A DNA stretch of 64,000 nt from Reclinomonas americana ATCC 50394 (lineage: Eukaryota > Jakobida > Jakobea > Jakobida), in assembly GCA_048213135.1 (NCBI GenBank), contig PS015181.1:1-64000 (forward strand), given 5' to 3'. Each line of letters begins with the position of its first letter. The stretch's first letter is position 1. Position numbers and translations under genes: made by a program. The notes below the pieces were generated by a model. The model worked only from the letters and a program-made list of their open reading frames with translations. It was not told the DNA's origin and made no database searches. Shown in pieces: positions 50,165-61,437 of the stretch.

Positions 50165-51259
50165 ATGCGTCCACAGGACATTCTCTTTCTCAGTGTCTGT
50201 GCCAGCTACGTAAGCATGTGTCAAGGCAGTCAAGGGCCTGGCTACATGCGTGCCATCTGCACTGCACTTGATCGATCAGATGGTTCGCCTTCTTCTTCTC
50301 TCTGTGTCATCTCTGTATCAGTGACTGATTGTGCGTCCACACAGGCATCTTCTTCATTGTGCGTGCGTGTGCTGAGTGTGTGTGTGTGTATGAGAGAGAG
50401 ACAGAGTCACTCACTGCGCGTATCATGTGTGCATTGCAGTTTGTCTTTGCTGTTACGCGTGACAGTCTCTCACTGTCTCACTCACGCTCACTCAGTCACT
50501 CACTGTCTGTGCGTCGCAGTTGTGGCTGGTGGCGCTGCTGACACTGCCGTTTTACTACACTGGTCGCTGCATATACCTCACATTCCGGAGGAGAAAGTAA
50601 GTGGATGTGTGCGAGTGAGAGATGGATTGCGAGATCACTCTCAACGTGTGACAACAACACAGACAACGCATTGAGCATGAGCGGAATGTGAAGCGTAGTG
50701 AGCGTGATCGGTATCATGAGGCCGAGGATCACCGTTGAGTATCCACCCTGTCTCTCTGTCTCCTCCACTCTGCGTCCACCCGTTCGTGACTGCGATGCAA
50801 TCAATGATCGCAGGGAGAGCAGCGGCCAAGGTTGACTCGCCAGTGGCGGGCGCACACGACGAGCTGCGGGATGTGCGACAAGCGCCACCCAACTCGGTGG
50901 TGTGGGTGCGTTGCTATGCTCATTCGTCGTCGTGTGTGTGTGCGGTCTTGTCTGACGTGTGGCGAAAGCAGGAGGGCAGTCCGGTGCGCAGTCCGGCGCA
51001 CCAGGAGATACACTTGCCTGTGGAACCCGTGCGCCTGCAGTCGTTTGTGTTGGTGGCACCGACCGAGTCGCTGGCCGAGCTGGCCAGGAAGCGCGGTGGA
51101 GTGGATGGCAACGTGGCTGCAGCCGCGGCAGCACCACCACAACAACAACAACGACCACCACCATCACTACCGCCGGCAGACGAGCAGGAGGTAGATGCGG
51201 TGCATATTGATGATGGGCACGGTGGTGACATAGAGAGCGGCGGCGCGGTGCCGCATTGA
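50165..51259 (+). CDS. Unidentified single-pass membrane protein
   Basis: A consistent chain is MRPQDILFLS (start 50165), a 14-nt microexon GCATCTTCTTCATT at 50342 or so (IFFI), then LWLVALLTLPFYYTGRCIYL with TFRRRK (exon from 50521). Together these form one uninterrupted hydrophobic helix. Later exons give QRIEHERNVKRSERDRYHEA, RAAAKVDSPVAGAHDELRDV and EIHLPVEPVRLQSFVLVAPT, then a Gln/Pro-rich, acidic C-terminus ending SGGAVPH. The layout is a signal anchor followed by a charged cytosolic region. I do not recognise the family. The later exons are well supported by phases; the first two are tentative because the minus strand is also open over 49960-50233. Confidence 0.5.
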
Positions 51260-51385
51260 TGCGGTGGCAGTGTGTAAACGAATTTCAAGGTATCGTGTGA
51301 CTGCTCTCTCATGCTATGTATGGTACACTTTGTAGGATTAAATTACAGGTCTTGTTGTCGAGGGCAAGGTGCGTGTGGTGTGCAA

Positions 51386-53061
51386 TCACACAAAATCTCG
51401 TCCCCACGAGGCGCCTGCCACGCACGAGGCGCTCTCGATGACGCCGAGATGATGTGGATGCGTTCGCGAGCGAGTCTCTCGTGAGCAGGCCTGCAGCAGG
51501 GGAAGCACACAGGTGACGAGCCGTTTGCAGGATGAGACACTGACCGCCTCTGGTGTGCTGCTGTGCCTGTGCTGTGCTGTGCTGTGCTCTGTTCTGCTCT
51601 GCTCTGCTCTTTTCTGCTCCGCTCTGCTCTGTTCTACTCTGCATTTCCCTTCTCTGCTATGCTGTGCTCTGCCTCGCTCTGCTTTGCTCTGCCTTGCTAT
51701 GCTCTGCTCTGCTCTGCTCTGATCCGCTCTGCCTTGCTCTGCTTTGCTTGCTCTTCTCTTCCCTGCCCTGCCTTGCTCTTCTCTTTTCTGTTCTGTTCTG
51801 CTCTGCTCTGCTTTTCTCTTCTCTGCTTTGCCCTGCCCTGCTCTCCCTTGCTCTTCCCTTCCCTTCCCTTCCTTTCTCTTCTCTTCTCTTCACACTCACC
51901 ACCATGCTGAAGCGCTGTGCCAGACGAGGGGGAAAAGGTGAGTGACTCTGACACAGATGACACGCACTCTCTGTGTTCCCCGGCCCCACATACACACCAC
52001 TTGGATGCGGCGAAGGAGACCGAGCGACTCGAAATGTTTGATGGCCGGCTTTGTTTGCTCGTGGTACAGTCGCAGTCGTGCACGGACAACCTCCTCGATA
52101 TCGTCGGGTCTCTGTGCGCGCACTAAAATAAGGTGTGTGCACGAGACTACGGCTCTCGGTGCCTTCACGAAACTCGCGCCATCCAATCGCCCTTCTCGTC
52201 TGCTCGCTTCCCACAATGGTCGCACTCATCGCTCTTGCTCGGCAGTCGCGGCGGCAGCGTCAGCCCAATGTCCACAATGCCGGTGACATTGTAGTTGGCG
52301 CCGCAGTGTCGACAGTGCCGTCGGCCGGTCAGCTTTTGCACGAGAATGCTCTCCGGCTGCCACAGACTCAACGCGAATGTGCTGCGTCGTCTCGTGCGGT
52401 GAGCCTATGTCGGATTTCTCCAACCCTTCCCTCGCCACAGACGCAACAGCTGATGCTGAGGTCGCTGGTGGAGAAAGTCGGTGAGGAACGTGGCCTGTCG
52501 CAGACTCCTGCCAAAGCCGTCGAGCACTGCCTCCCCACGCGAGACGTATTGGTGATCTCATCTCACGTTCGACACAGCGCGCAGAACGCACCGAAACCAC
52601 CGCGCGTGCCCAGCGCCTGCTCCAATCGCTCGCCGACCATGTCACAGATGATGCTGTCGGGGCACAGCGCACCGGCCGCCGCATGCCGCTCCAACGCCTG
52701 CCCCAACTGCGAGGCGACACCAACAGTGAGCAACACAACACTGACCAGTCAGGTTTTCTTTTTTCCGACAACCTCTGTCGTACCTTGGTCCGCGCGGCAA
52801 TCTCCTCGCGCACGACTTCGCCAACCGACAGCCGTGGCACCTGATAGTAGCGCTCAAGTCGCTGACTGTAGCTCCCCTTGCCAACGCCTGTTCACGAAAG
52901 ATCAGTAATCACTATCATCGCTCGGAAATTGCCCTTGTCGCCAGCTGCTGCACACCTGGTGGTCCGAGCACCAGAACGCGCGGTAATCGACGCATCTCGA
53001 CTGTCGGACTGCTGTTGTTGCTGTTGGACCGACACAAAAGCATGAAAACGCGTCTGCTCAT
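51386..53061 (-). CDS. Adenylate kinase with zinc-type LID domain
   Basis: Adenylate kinase interconverts 2 ADP with ATP and AMP. The start MSRRVFMLLCRSNSNNSSPT (53061) gives a short Arg/Ser-rich leader, then RVLVLGPPG|VGKGSYSQRL (P-loop split by an intron) and LSVGEVVREEIAARTK (AMP-binding side). Next are DSIICDMVGERLEQALG, DGFGRSLRQATFLTD, then the LID: KLTGRRHCRHCGANYNV and SKSDECDHCGKRADEKGDW, with four Cys in two CxxC pairs for a structural zinc. RPDDIEEVVRARLRLYHEQT with KPAIKHFESLGLLRRIQ follows. A 15-nt microexon (51914-51900, RFSMV) and a last exon (51490-51386) keep phase but the end resembles no AK closely. The last intron holds a CTGCT-type microsatellite. The leader may be a mitochondrial signal. 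Confidence 0.85.
51546..51890. repeat. CTCTG/CTTCC pentanucleotide-type microsatellite
   Basis: About 345 bp of imperfect five-base repeats on the plus strand (TGCTC, TGCTT, then TTCCC and TTCTC variants) fill the last intron of adenylate kinase (51491-51899). On the sense (minus) strand it is purine-rich AGAGC and AGCAG. The unit changes gradually from CTCTG at the left to CTTCC and CTTCT at the right. Confidence 0.9.
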
Positions 53062-53072
53062 GTCAAAAAACA

Positions 53073-54750
53073 ATGAAAAGACGAAGCAAAAGGGATCGTC
53101 GAGTCGACCAACTCAAACGCTTGCATTACATGGCGTCCATGAGCGACGATGCCGCTGTGCGAGAGACCAACGACGATGCAGCAGTCAGCAAACAGTTCTC
53201 TCTCTCTTTCTCTCGCTCAATGTCTCTGTGAGTGTGAGTGTTTCTCACTTGTCTCTTATTGTGCTGCGTGCAGATCGGCTGTCACTCTCGGCTACTGGGA
53301 AGACCCGTTTGTTGGGCTCTTTGTGCGGCGACCCACCCGCAGACATCCCATTATCAATCGCGGTGAGTGTGCGAGAGAGAGCGAGAGTGAGCAAAGGAGT
53401 GTCACTCAACGTGTGAGCTCGCAGGGTATTACACGCGAGTGGCGGCTGTGCGTGAGCTCATTCGTCGCTTCTTGCAAGGCGTTGCAGTCTCCAGGTGCAC
53501 ACTGATGCCCCCGCCTCTCTCAGTGTGTGTGTCTCACACTTTGCACAGTGGACCAGCGCAGATTGTCAGTCTCGGAGCTGGCTCTGATACGACGTACTTT
53601 TGCTTGAAGGTCTCGCTCTCCTTGTACAGTCTGCGCATGCCACACACACACACTGAGAGTTCGCGCGCAGAGTGGCGTGGTGTGCGAGCGAGCGCTGCTG
53701 GACTCTGTGCAGCTGCGCTACGTGGAGGTGGACTTTGAGGAGACGGTGATGCGCAAGATGCGCGTGCTGGGCAAGCAGCGACAGTTGTCGCAGTTGGTGC
53801 CGGGATTCGAGTCGTTGATGGGCTCCATGGGACCGCCGCGCTCGGAGACTGCGTCGCCGTGGGCGTCGTCGGAGTATGTGCTGCTGTCGGCCGACTTGAG
53901 AGATGTGCCGCAGTTGGAGGACGCGTTGCTGGTCAAGGCGGGGCTCGATCCTCGGTGCGTACATTCTCTCCCCTTGCACAGCTACTGCCACTCACCATTC
54001 CTCGTGCGTATAGCGCACCCACTTTGTTCCTCTCCGAGTGCGTCTTGGTGTACATGGAGCCAGAGGAGGCGGATCATTTGCTGACCTGGTGCTCGTCGAC
54101 GTTTTCTCGCTCCGCCATTGCTGTGTATGAGCAAGTGGGTGCCGACGACGCCTTTGGTCGCACCATGATTGAGAATCTCAAGGTATGCGTGCCGTACAGC
54201 AGGTCGTGGTCATCCTCTCGCCCACCCCTCCGAAACACAGGATCGATCGGCGCCGCTGCTGGGATTTGAGAAATACGGCACGCTGGAGGCACAGCGGCAG
54301 CGCTACTTGCAGCACGGATACGCCAGGTGTGCCGCGGTGACCATGCAGCGGCTGGTGCATGATGCCGCGCCGGCCACCGACCATCCACCGCATCCGCTCT
54401 CGGGGGAGGAGGTCATGGCGCTGACTCGCCAGCACCACCTGCAGCATCCCTCGCCTCCGTCGTCACCGCGTCGGAACGCGCCCCTGTCGCCCACCGCAGG
54501 CGGCAATCACAGTCCGCGCGCTCACAGTGGTTTTGCGGTGCCGGTGCCGCGGCGGCCGCACAGGAGAGACGTGACGACGCTGTTGGATAGTGACGATTGG
54601 GCGCGAGTGTGCCAAATCGAGTGGATGGACGAGCTTGAGGAGTGGGAGCTCATCCAGGCACACTACTCGCTACTGGTGGCGGCCACGGCGGCGGCCGATG
54701 ACGACGACGCCGCCATTGCCCCGCTGTTGCGCCTGACTCCTCAGTCGTAG
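53073..54750 (+). CDS. LCMT1: Leucine carboxyl methyltransferase (PP2A methylation)
   Basis: LCMT1 methylates the C-terminal leucine of the PP2A catalytic subunit using S-adenosylmethionine. Exons join as VRETNDDAAVSK|QSAVTLGYW, EDPFVGLFVRRPTRRHPIIN, GYYTRVAAVRELIRRFLQ, AQIVSLGAGSDTTYFCLK (SAM-binding Gly-rich loop), VQLRYVEVDFEETVMRKMRV, LSADLRDVPQLEDALL, TLFLSECVLVYMEPEEADHL, AVYEQVGADDAFGRTMIENL and WMDELEEWELIQAHYSLL. Start codons at 53073 and 53130 are in frame; both lie just downstream of the divergent adenylate kinase start (11 or 68 bp). Compared with human LCMT1 there is a Pro/His/Ser-rich insertion of about 70 residues near 54360-54570, before the final helix. Confidence 0.92.
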
Positions 54751-54992
54751 ACCGATTTTTCAATGAAAGCCGTACAGTCGGTTTTTGGGAGAGGTCCTGG
54801 AAACGCATCATGCGTCATCATCACTTTGTTTCGCACGCAGCCGGACACATTTCCACATTTTTTCACATTCGTCTCTCCTTCTCTCACACACACACTCTCA
54901 CGCCCACACGCACGCACGCTTGCGTTTTGCATCATCACCGTAGTCAGCAAATCCGTGTGTGAGTGCCTGTGTGATAGTGTCGTGTCGGCAAG

Positions 54993-57900
54993 ATGAGTCG
55001 ACGAGCGGCCAACGGTGTGCCCCCGCCACCGCTGGCGCCGCTTCCAAACCCACCGCCACCGCTGGACTTGAGGCTGCAGGCGCCACCGCGGCGCCCACCA
55101 CCACCTCTGGCCATTGCCGTCAACACAGCGTTGCCGCTGTCACCGGCCAGCAACAGTCTGGCGGCCTCGTCGAGTGTCACGCCTCTCACCATGCGCACAT
55201 CGCGCCCACCCAGTGCCAGTGCCGAGCGACACTCCTTCCTGGCCAACATGGATGCCTCGTCGCCACTGGCAGCCATTCCATCGCAGCTGTTGGTGCTGCC
55301 GAACAGCCCCGCGGGAGGCCGCTCGGTGCAGGGCTCGGCGGCGGCAGCGGCGACGGCTACCACGCGGACAAGGGCAGGCAATCATCCACGCAGCCCACCG
55401 TCGCCGTCGGTGTTTTCACCACCCAATCGACCTCTGCCGCCCTTGGTGCCTGTGCCACCGACGGCGAATGTGCCGCGCAATGCGCGTGCGCATGCGCTGC
55501 CGCTGGCCGTGCCGCTGCCTGAATCTATCGCGCTGCACACGCCGCAGTCACCACAGCAGCAGCAGCAACGAACCATTCTGCCGTCTGCCGAGCCGCAGCG
55601 GCGCAGCATCTCACAGCCGGATCCCAGCGACGACGAAACGTTGCGTGCTTTTCTTCTTCCTCATGATGACCTCGCTATTGATTCCTTCTCACGTTGAGTG
55701 GTGCGCGGGCGCAGAGCAACGACCACCTCGACGACACACCAGCTCACGGAACCCGACTCGAGCAATCGCAGTGTGGAGATCTTTGGCAACCACGCGCGTG
55801 GAACGCGAAACTTGCTGCTGGAAAAACTGGAGCGCGACGGCGAAGGTTTCCTCACTGTCGCCTTATCCTCGCTCCCACCTTGTCGAGAAGCTCACCACCA
55901 TCACTTCCTCTATCTAGCCTCCAACGTCATGGCGCCCGACAAGACGCGCACAGCAGCGTTTCCGACCACCAACAAGAGCGGCCGTCGCCACCAGATTTCC
56001 TTGCGTTGCGTGGAAAAGTCCAATGCCTGTCTTTCCGTGTTACTCACCTCCTCTCCTCCTCCACTGCCACACAGCATCGCTCGCCCAAGCTTCACCACTT
56101 TTGTTTCCGCGGCGCGTGACACCAGCACCCATGGAGAAACCAGTCGAAATCATCACGGAGGAGTCACCGATTGCGGTCAAGGGTACGCGGCACCTCCATC
56201 CTTTCTGTGTGGCTGACGCCATCTCAACTGCGCTCACCACCAACTTCGTACTTATTCCGTCCGCAGACAAGTGGTTCTCGCTGACACAGGAGACGGTGGA
56301 CGAGATGAATGTTGTGCGCCGTCGTCTCGACTGCTGTGGCTGGATCATTGTCGTGATCGCCGTGATTATCTTGACCATCGGACTGGTGTGGCTCATGACG
56401 GCCATGCTCGGTGCCAAGGCGCTCACCGTCAAGGGAGCTCTCGATTTGCACTCGTTCCAAACTCTGCAGCACACAAACCAGACATCGGCAGTGGTGCGCA
56501 CCGGTTTCTGTCCTTCCCGTATTGGCTGCTGTTCTCACCATGCATGGTGATCGGGTTGCAGAGTGTGTTGCCCGACGTCGACCGCAATCTGAACGTCTTT
56601 CCGCACATTCGGGTCAACAACACGGCGACAATCGTGCAGACCACAAATGTCGGCACCACACTACCGCGCAACTTTACCGGCATCCCCGCCGGCTTCACGT
56701 CGGGCGAGGTCTACGTCACCGGCACCATGATTATCAGCAGCGGTGCACGTCTCGGCACTGCCATTATCGATGGAAGCTCACTGAATGCTGTTGGTGGATC
56801 CCTGACGACGTGCGTGGATTACGAAAGAGTGATTCTTGTGTGCGATTTTTCTTGCTCACCTCTCACGACCACAGTGGTGAGCACACGACCGGATCGGTGA
56901 GTCTGCGGCTGGCTGCGAACACGCTGGAAATGGCCAGCGGTACGGCGGTGGCGCTCTCGGTGTCGTCGGCGGACGCGGTGGAGCTTGGTGCGTCGGTTTC
57001 GCACGTCAATCTCGGCAGCTCCACTGGCACCATCGAGGTCGGCGGTCCGGCCACGTTTCTCAAGCCGATGCAGGTGCGCCTTTGTGAGTGTCCTTTTTTC
57101 CCGTGTGCGGTGAGCTGACCCGTCGCCGTGCGCTTGCAGATCGACGAACTGCTCTTTGACACACCGGGCCTGTCGAGTGATCAAGACCTCGTTGTGCGCA
57201 GTGGTGCCAACGCCCAGCTCTTGATCGCAGAGGCAACCACTGCTGGTGTGGTGAGCGGCAGCAGCACCGCACCGACAGCCATCGGCGGCAACTTGTACGC
57301 CGAGGGAAATATTCGCCTCGGCACCGCCACCTCCATGCCCAACCTCACCCGAGCGCCAGCCCCCACTGGAGCACCGCAGACCATTGCCTTCAACGGACAG
57401 AGCTCTCCCATGGGCACCGGCGGCAGCGTGCAACTCGAAGGCGGTGCCGGTACTTCGTCGGCCGGCGACGTGTGGATCGGCACGCAAGTCTCCAATGTCA
57501 TCACTCTCGGCAATCCGAGCTCGGCGCTGAACGTGGCGGCGTCGAACTGGGTGGTGCACTCGCAGTTGCAAATGGACGGTACACTCCTCCACTGTCGTGC
57601 TACGCCTTTTGTCGTGTCGTCCTCACCGCTGTGCTTCTCGCAGCCACTCCCACCACTGCTTCGTCTGTCACCTGTGCCAATGCGTCGTTTCCGCTGGCGG
57701 TGGTCGGTCAGCGTAGCCTGGGTGGCACCGGTGGCAACCTGTACGTGGATGCCGGCCAGTCGTTTACCGGTGCCACTGACCTTAGTCCGGTCAGCATGGT
57801 CGGCGTGGGTTCGTCGGGCGATTTGCGAGTCGGCACGCAGTCCAGCGTCAGTATCGGCGCACCAACAGGAGTCGTACAGGTTTGCGTGAGACCCTCCCCC

Positions 57901-60900
57901 TCTCCACTTGCATTGCCACCCACTCGCCTTCTTGATGCACATGCAGTTGGCCGCTCACGACATTCAACTCGGCATGAACAATTCAGTGGTGACGGTGAAC
58001 ACGGCACTGCCACTGGTGCTCGGCGGCTCCACAGGCGCCACTGTGACCGCTCCCAACATCAACATCAACAGCACGGGACTGACCGACCTGTCGGCTACCA
58101 CGTCGGTATGGCTCCGCTGTGCTTGAAGCAAAATACCACCACTGACTCTCCTTCTTTTTGCTGCTTCCTCAGGTGACGGTCAATGGCGACCCTGTCGACA
58201 TCTCGGCCACCACCCTGACCATCTCACCGAGCACCGCCTTTAACATTTCGGCCGGCAACCAGCTCGTATTGCAGTCGCAGCAACTGCTGCAGCTCACCTC
58301 GCCCGTCATCACCGGTACGGCGGGCACCGAGGTGCGCTTGGGCGGCAAGCAGGTCAACCTGAACGCCACCGCCTTGCAACTGTCGTCGATGGCACTGGTG
58401 AATGTGGCCGGCACCACCAGCACCACCATCTCGTCGCCGTCCGTCGTCGTGTCGCCCACCGTCAACACCATGACGCTGTCGGGCGTCGATGTCACCATGG
58501 ACGCCTCCACCTCCCTGTCGATGACCAGTCCGACCATTACATTCGCCCCGTCGGGTGGCGGTGGTGGTGGCGGCGGTGCCGGATCGTCGTCCGCCATTGA
58601 CGCGAACCAGCTGTCGTTTTCGGCTTCGACCGTGGCCACCATCGGCGCAAGCATGGTGAACGGCGTCTACAACGTCACCTCGTCGACCATTTCGCAGTCT
58701 GCGGCCACAGTCGACGCTGCTGCCTCCATCGACGCCTCCATCCTGGGCGACTTTATCACTGTGCGCTCACTCAACAGCGTACTCCTGCAAAACACCGGCG
58801 GCAACCAGAACCTGAACAGCGGCGGTTTCGTGTACATTGGCAGCACGTCGGCCACCAATGCCGGCACAGCGACGGTCACTGGCACCACGGCGGTGAGCGC
58901 GTCCGGCCAGACGGTGCAGGTGACGCCCAGTACGCAGCTCGACGTGACGAGTTCGGCCACGGTCAACTTGCGTGGCGTGCAGCAGACCTCGTTGACGGCG
59001 CCGACTCTGTCGGCGACCTCGACAGCCGCCGCCACGCAGACGGCGAACGAGCGCCTGACCATCAACGCCACGCAACCGCTTACGCTCACCGGCGGCACCG
59101 TGAGTGTCACCAGTGCGTTCCCGTTCACCATCACGGCGTCGGCGACGGCCAACGTGCAGGCCTCGCGCGACATTCTGCTCTCGTCGGTCGCCGAAGTGCG
59201 CAGCATTGCGACCATTACGGCCAGCACCACTGGTGGTTCGGGCCAGGCGCTTCTCGCCGGCGGCAACGGACTGGTGGTCACCGCCGCCACCACGCTGCAG
59301 CTGGTGGGCGCACAGAGTGCGGCGCTCACCGGTGAATCGGCGCTGGTGGTTTCTTCCACGGCCTCCACCGGAACCGTCACGCTGTCGGCGGCGGCCACCG
59401 GCACCGCCTCGTTCACGAGCAAGTACATTACGCTCAGCGGCACATCCACGGCCACGGTGCTGTCCATGAGCGCCGGACGCAACCTCAGCACCAGCTCCAC
59501 GTCGACGCTGGTGGAGTCGAGCAATGTTGCTCTGATTCGCTCACAGACGGCGCGCTTGACCGTGTCGGCCGCCACCTCCAATGGCGATCTGTCGCTGACC
59601 GGCAACGGACACTTGCGCTGCAGCTCCGCTCCTGTCACCAACTGCGCCTGTCCGACGCCGCTGGTGAGCGTGCAGGGTGCCACCGCCACCTTCCAGGCGT
59701 CGGGCATCGTCACGGCCAATGCCACCACCTTGTTCCAGGTCGTGGCGCCCGCCGTCACCATCACCGCTCCGACCACCTTCCTGCTGTCGCCGGCCACCAC
59801 TGCCGGCCTCTCGGCCACCACCATCACCTCGACGGCGGCCAGCACGGCGTTGTTCGGCGCCACGAATACCGCCACTTTCAACGATGTTTCCTCTTCGGGG
59901 GCTGGCCTACTGTTCGCCACGTCGCTCTGCACGGCCACCGTCAACGCCTTCAACATGACCAATCTCCTCAGTGTCGGCACCTCTGTGCTGCGCACCGTGC
60001 CCAGTGGATACACGGGCACACCAGCGCGTCTGCTTGCCCTGCGTGGTGCCAATTCGAGCACCACTCCCGGCGGCGGCAGCATTGTTCTCGACGTCGGCAG
60101 CGGCACCACACAGAACGGCAACATGTTTGTCGGCACGCGCTCCAACTCGGTCATTCTCGGCAACACATCGTGCGTCTTCAGCACATCCTGCAATTGTTTT
60201 GGTCTGCTTGCTCCTCACCTCACCGCCGTGTTTGCCTTTGTTTTTTGCAGTGCCACGGTCACCGCACGCGGCTCTTTTCGAGTGTACGGCGATCTGACGT
60301 TGTCGAGCACGTCGGCCACCGATCTGTTCGTCACGCAGAACAATGCGGCGACCGCCACCCTCTACGACCTGACCATCGCAGGCCAACAAGTCACTGGCAC
60401 CGGCAACGGCGGCGACGTGTACTTTGACGGCGGTGCCGGCAGCAGCAGTTGCGCCACCATGAATCCCCACCTCACATGCGTATCACTCACATTGCTCGTG
60501 CGCCAGGTCGCGGCACGGTATACGTCGGCACACTGACATCGCCCGTCACCATCTCCACCGGCACGAGAACGCTCTCGATCTACACTGCCAACTTGCAGCT
60601 GGGACAGGCCGATAGCGCGTTTACGCTCACGCGTGCGGCCGCCACCAACGCCACCCGCAGGGCATTGTTATTGTGGGCGGCACGAGCTCGGCGGTGACCA
60701 TATCGTCCGGCACCGGCGGCACCGTGTTTGCGGCCAGCAGCGGCAATTTCGTGTTGCAAGGCGGCAACGGACCAGGCACGGGTGGCAGTGTCTATGTGCG
60801 CCACATCAACGTCACCACCGGCACCTCCACCATCAGCCTCACAACCACCAGCAGCATTAGCATCGTCTCGGCCACCACCAACATCGGCAACAATCTGTCG

Positions 60901-61332
60901 ATGCAAGTCGGCTTCCAGCCCGGTGCCGACGTCAGTGCACCACGCTTCCGCACGCTGATGGCTCGCTTCAGCCGCCTGTTCTTCCCCGACTCATTACCGC
61001 AGCAGGTGGCCCACAATATGGGTGCCACGTTTTACCAGCGAGTCATTTCGGTGCAAGTTTCGTCTGGGGAATGACAGCGCACTTGTTTGTCTGCGTTGTT
61101 GTTGCTGCTACTCATCCTTCTGCTTGCTACATAGTGCACGCTGTACGGCGGCACCATTGAATCCAGCACCGAGTTGACAAACTTCTCGCCACCCTTCTCC
61201 GTTGGCGGCGGCTGGCTTGATGGCCTGCCGATTCTCACGGCCTCCGTCGACTCCACCTTCATCTCGGTGTGGTCCAAGGGGCTGGGAACGAACTTTATCG
61301 GCACCGCCTACATCACCATCTTGTATATTTAG
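54993..61332 (+). CDS. Giant type II membrane protein 1 with Ser/Thr/Gly beta-type ectodomain
   Basis: An N-terminal tail of about 330 residues is disordered and Pro-rich (MSRRAANGVPPPPLAPLPNP). Exons then join through GTTGCGT donors at 55640 and 56005 to EKPVEIITEESPIAVKG and DKWFSLTQETVDEMNVVRRR. One TM helix follows (CGWIIVVIAVIILTIGLVWL). The rest, about 1,400 residues, is Ser/Thr/Ala/Gly/Val with alternating hydrophobics, for example NISAGNQLVLQSQQLLQLTS. Glycine motifs recur: GTGGSVQLEGGAGTSSAGDV with WIGT, GGTGGNLYVDAGQSF, GNGGDVYFDGGAGSSS and GTVYVGTLTS. It ends SVWSKGLGTNFIGTAYITIL. No enzymatic motif is seen. The topology predicts cytosolic N-terminus and extracellular C-terminus. 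Cell-surface adhesion or coat function is inference. Confidence 0.75.
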
Positions 61333-61437
61333 AGGAGAGAGGGGAGAAATGAGACTCGTCGCAATGCACGATGTCAACCAATCGACCAATCGTTCATCGT
61401 CCAACCGACGAGACCACCACGAATCCAGACAGAAAAA

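Noticed and set aside
49937-50233. Minus-strand open frame with VFDLVIASTVLVYRLLYYMK
   Set aside because: It looks partly protein-like, but no splice path links it to the oxidase gene and it overlaps the plus-strand exon MRPQDILFLS. Left undecided and not annotated as a gene.
51546-51890. Cys/Leu/Ser-rich open frames over the CTGCT repeat
   Set aside because: Pure repeat translation; the stretch sits inside the last intron of adenylate kinase.
58667-60193. A 508-codon open frame on the minus strand opposite giant protein 1
   Set aside because: It mirrors the biased codon use of the sense strand and lacks any family resemblance. The sense frame continues spliced domains on both sides with TM and glycine motifs.
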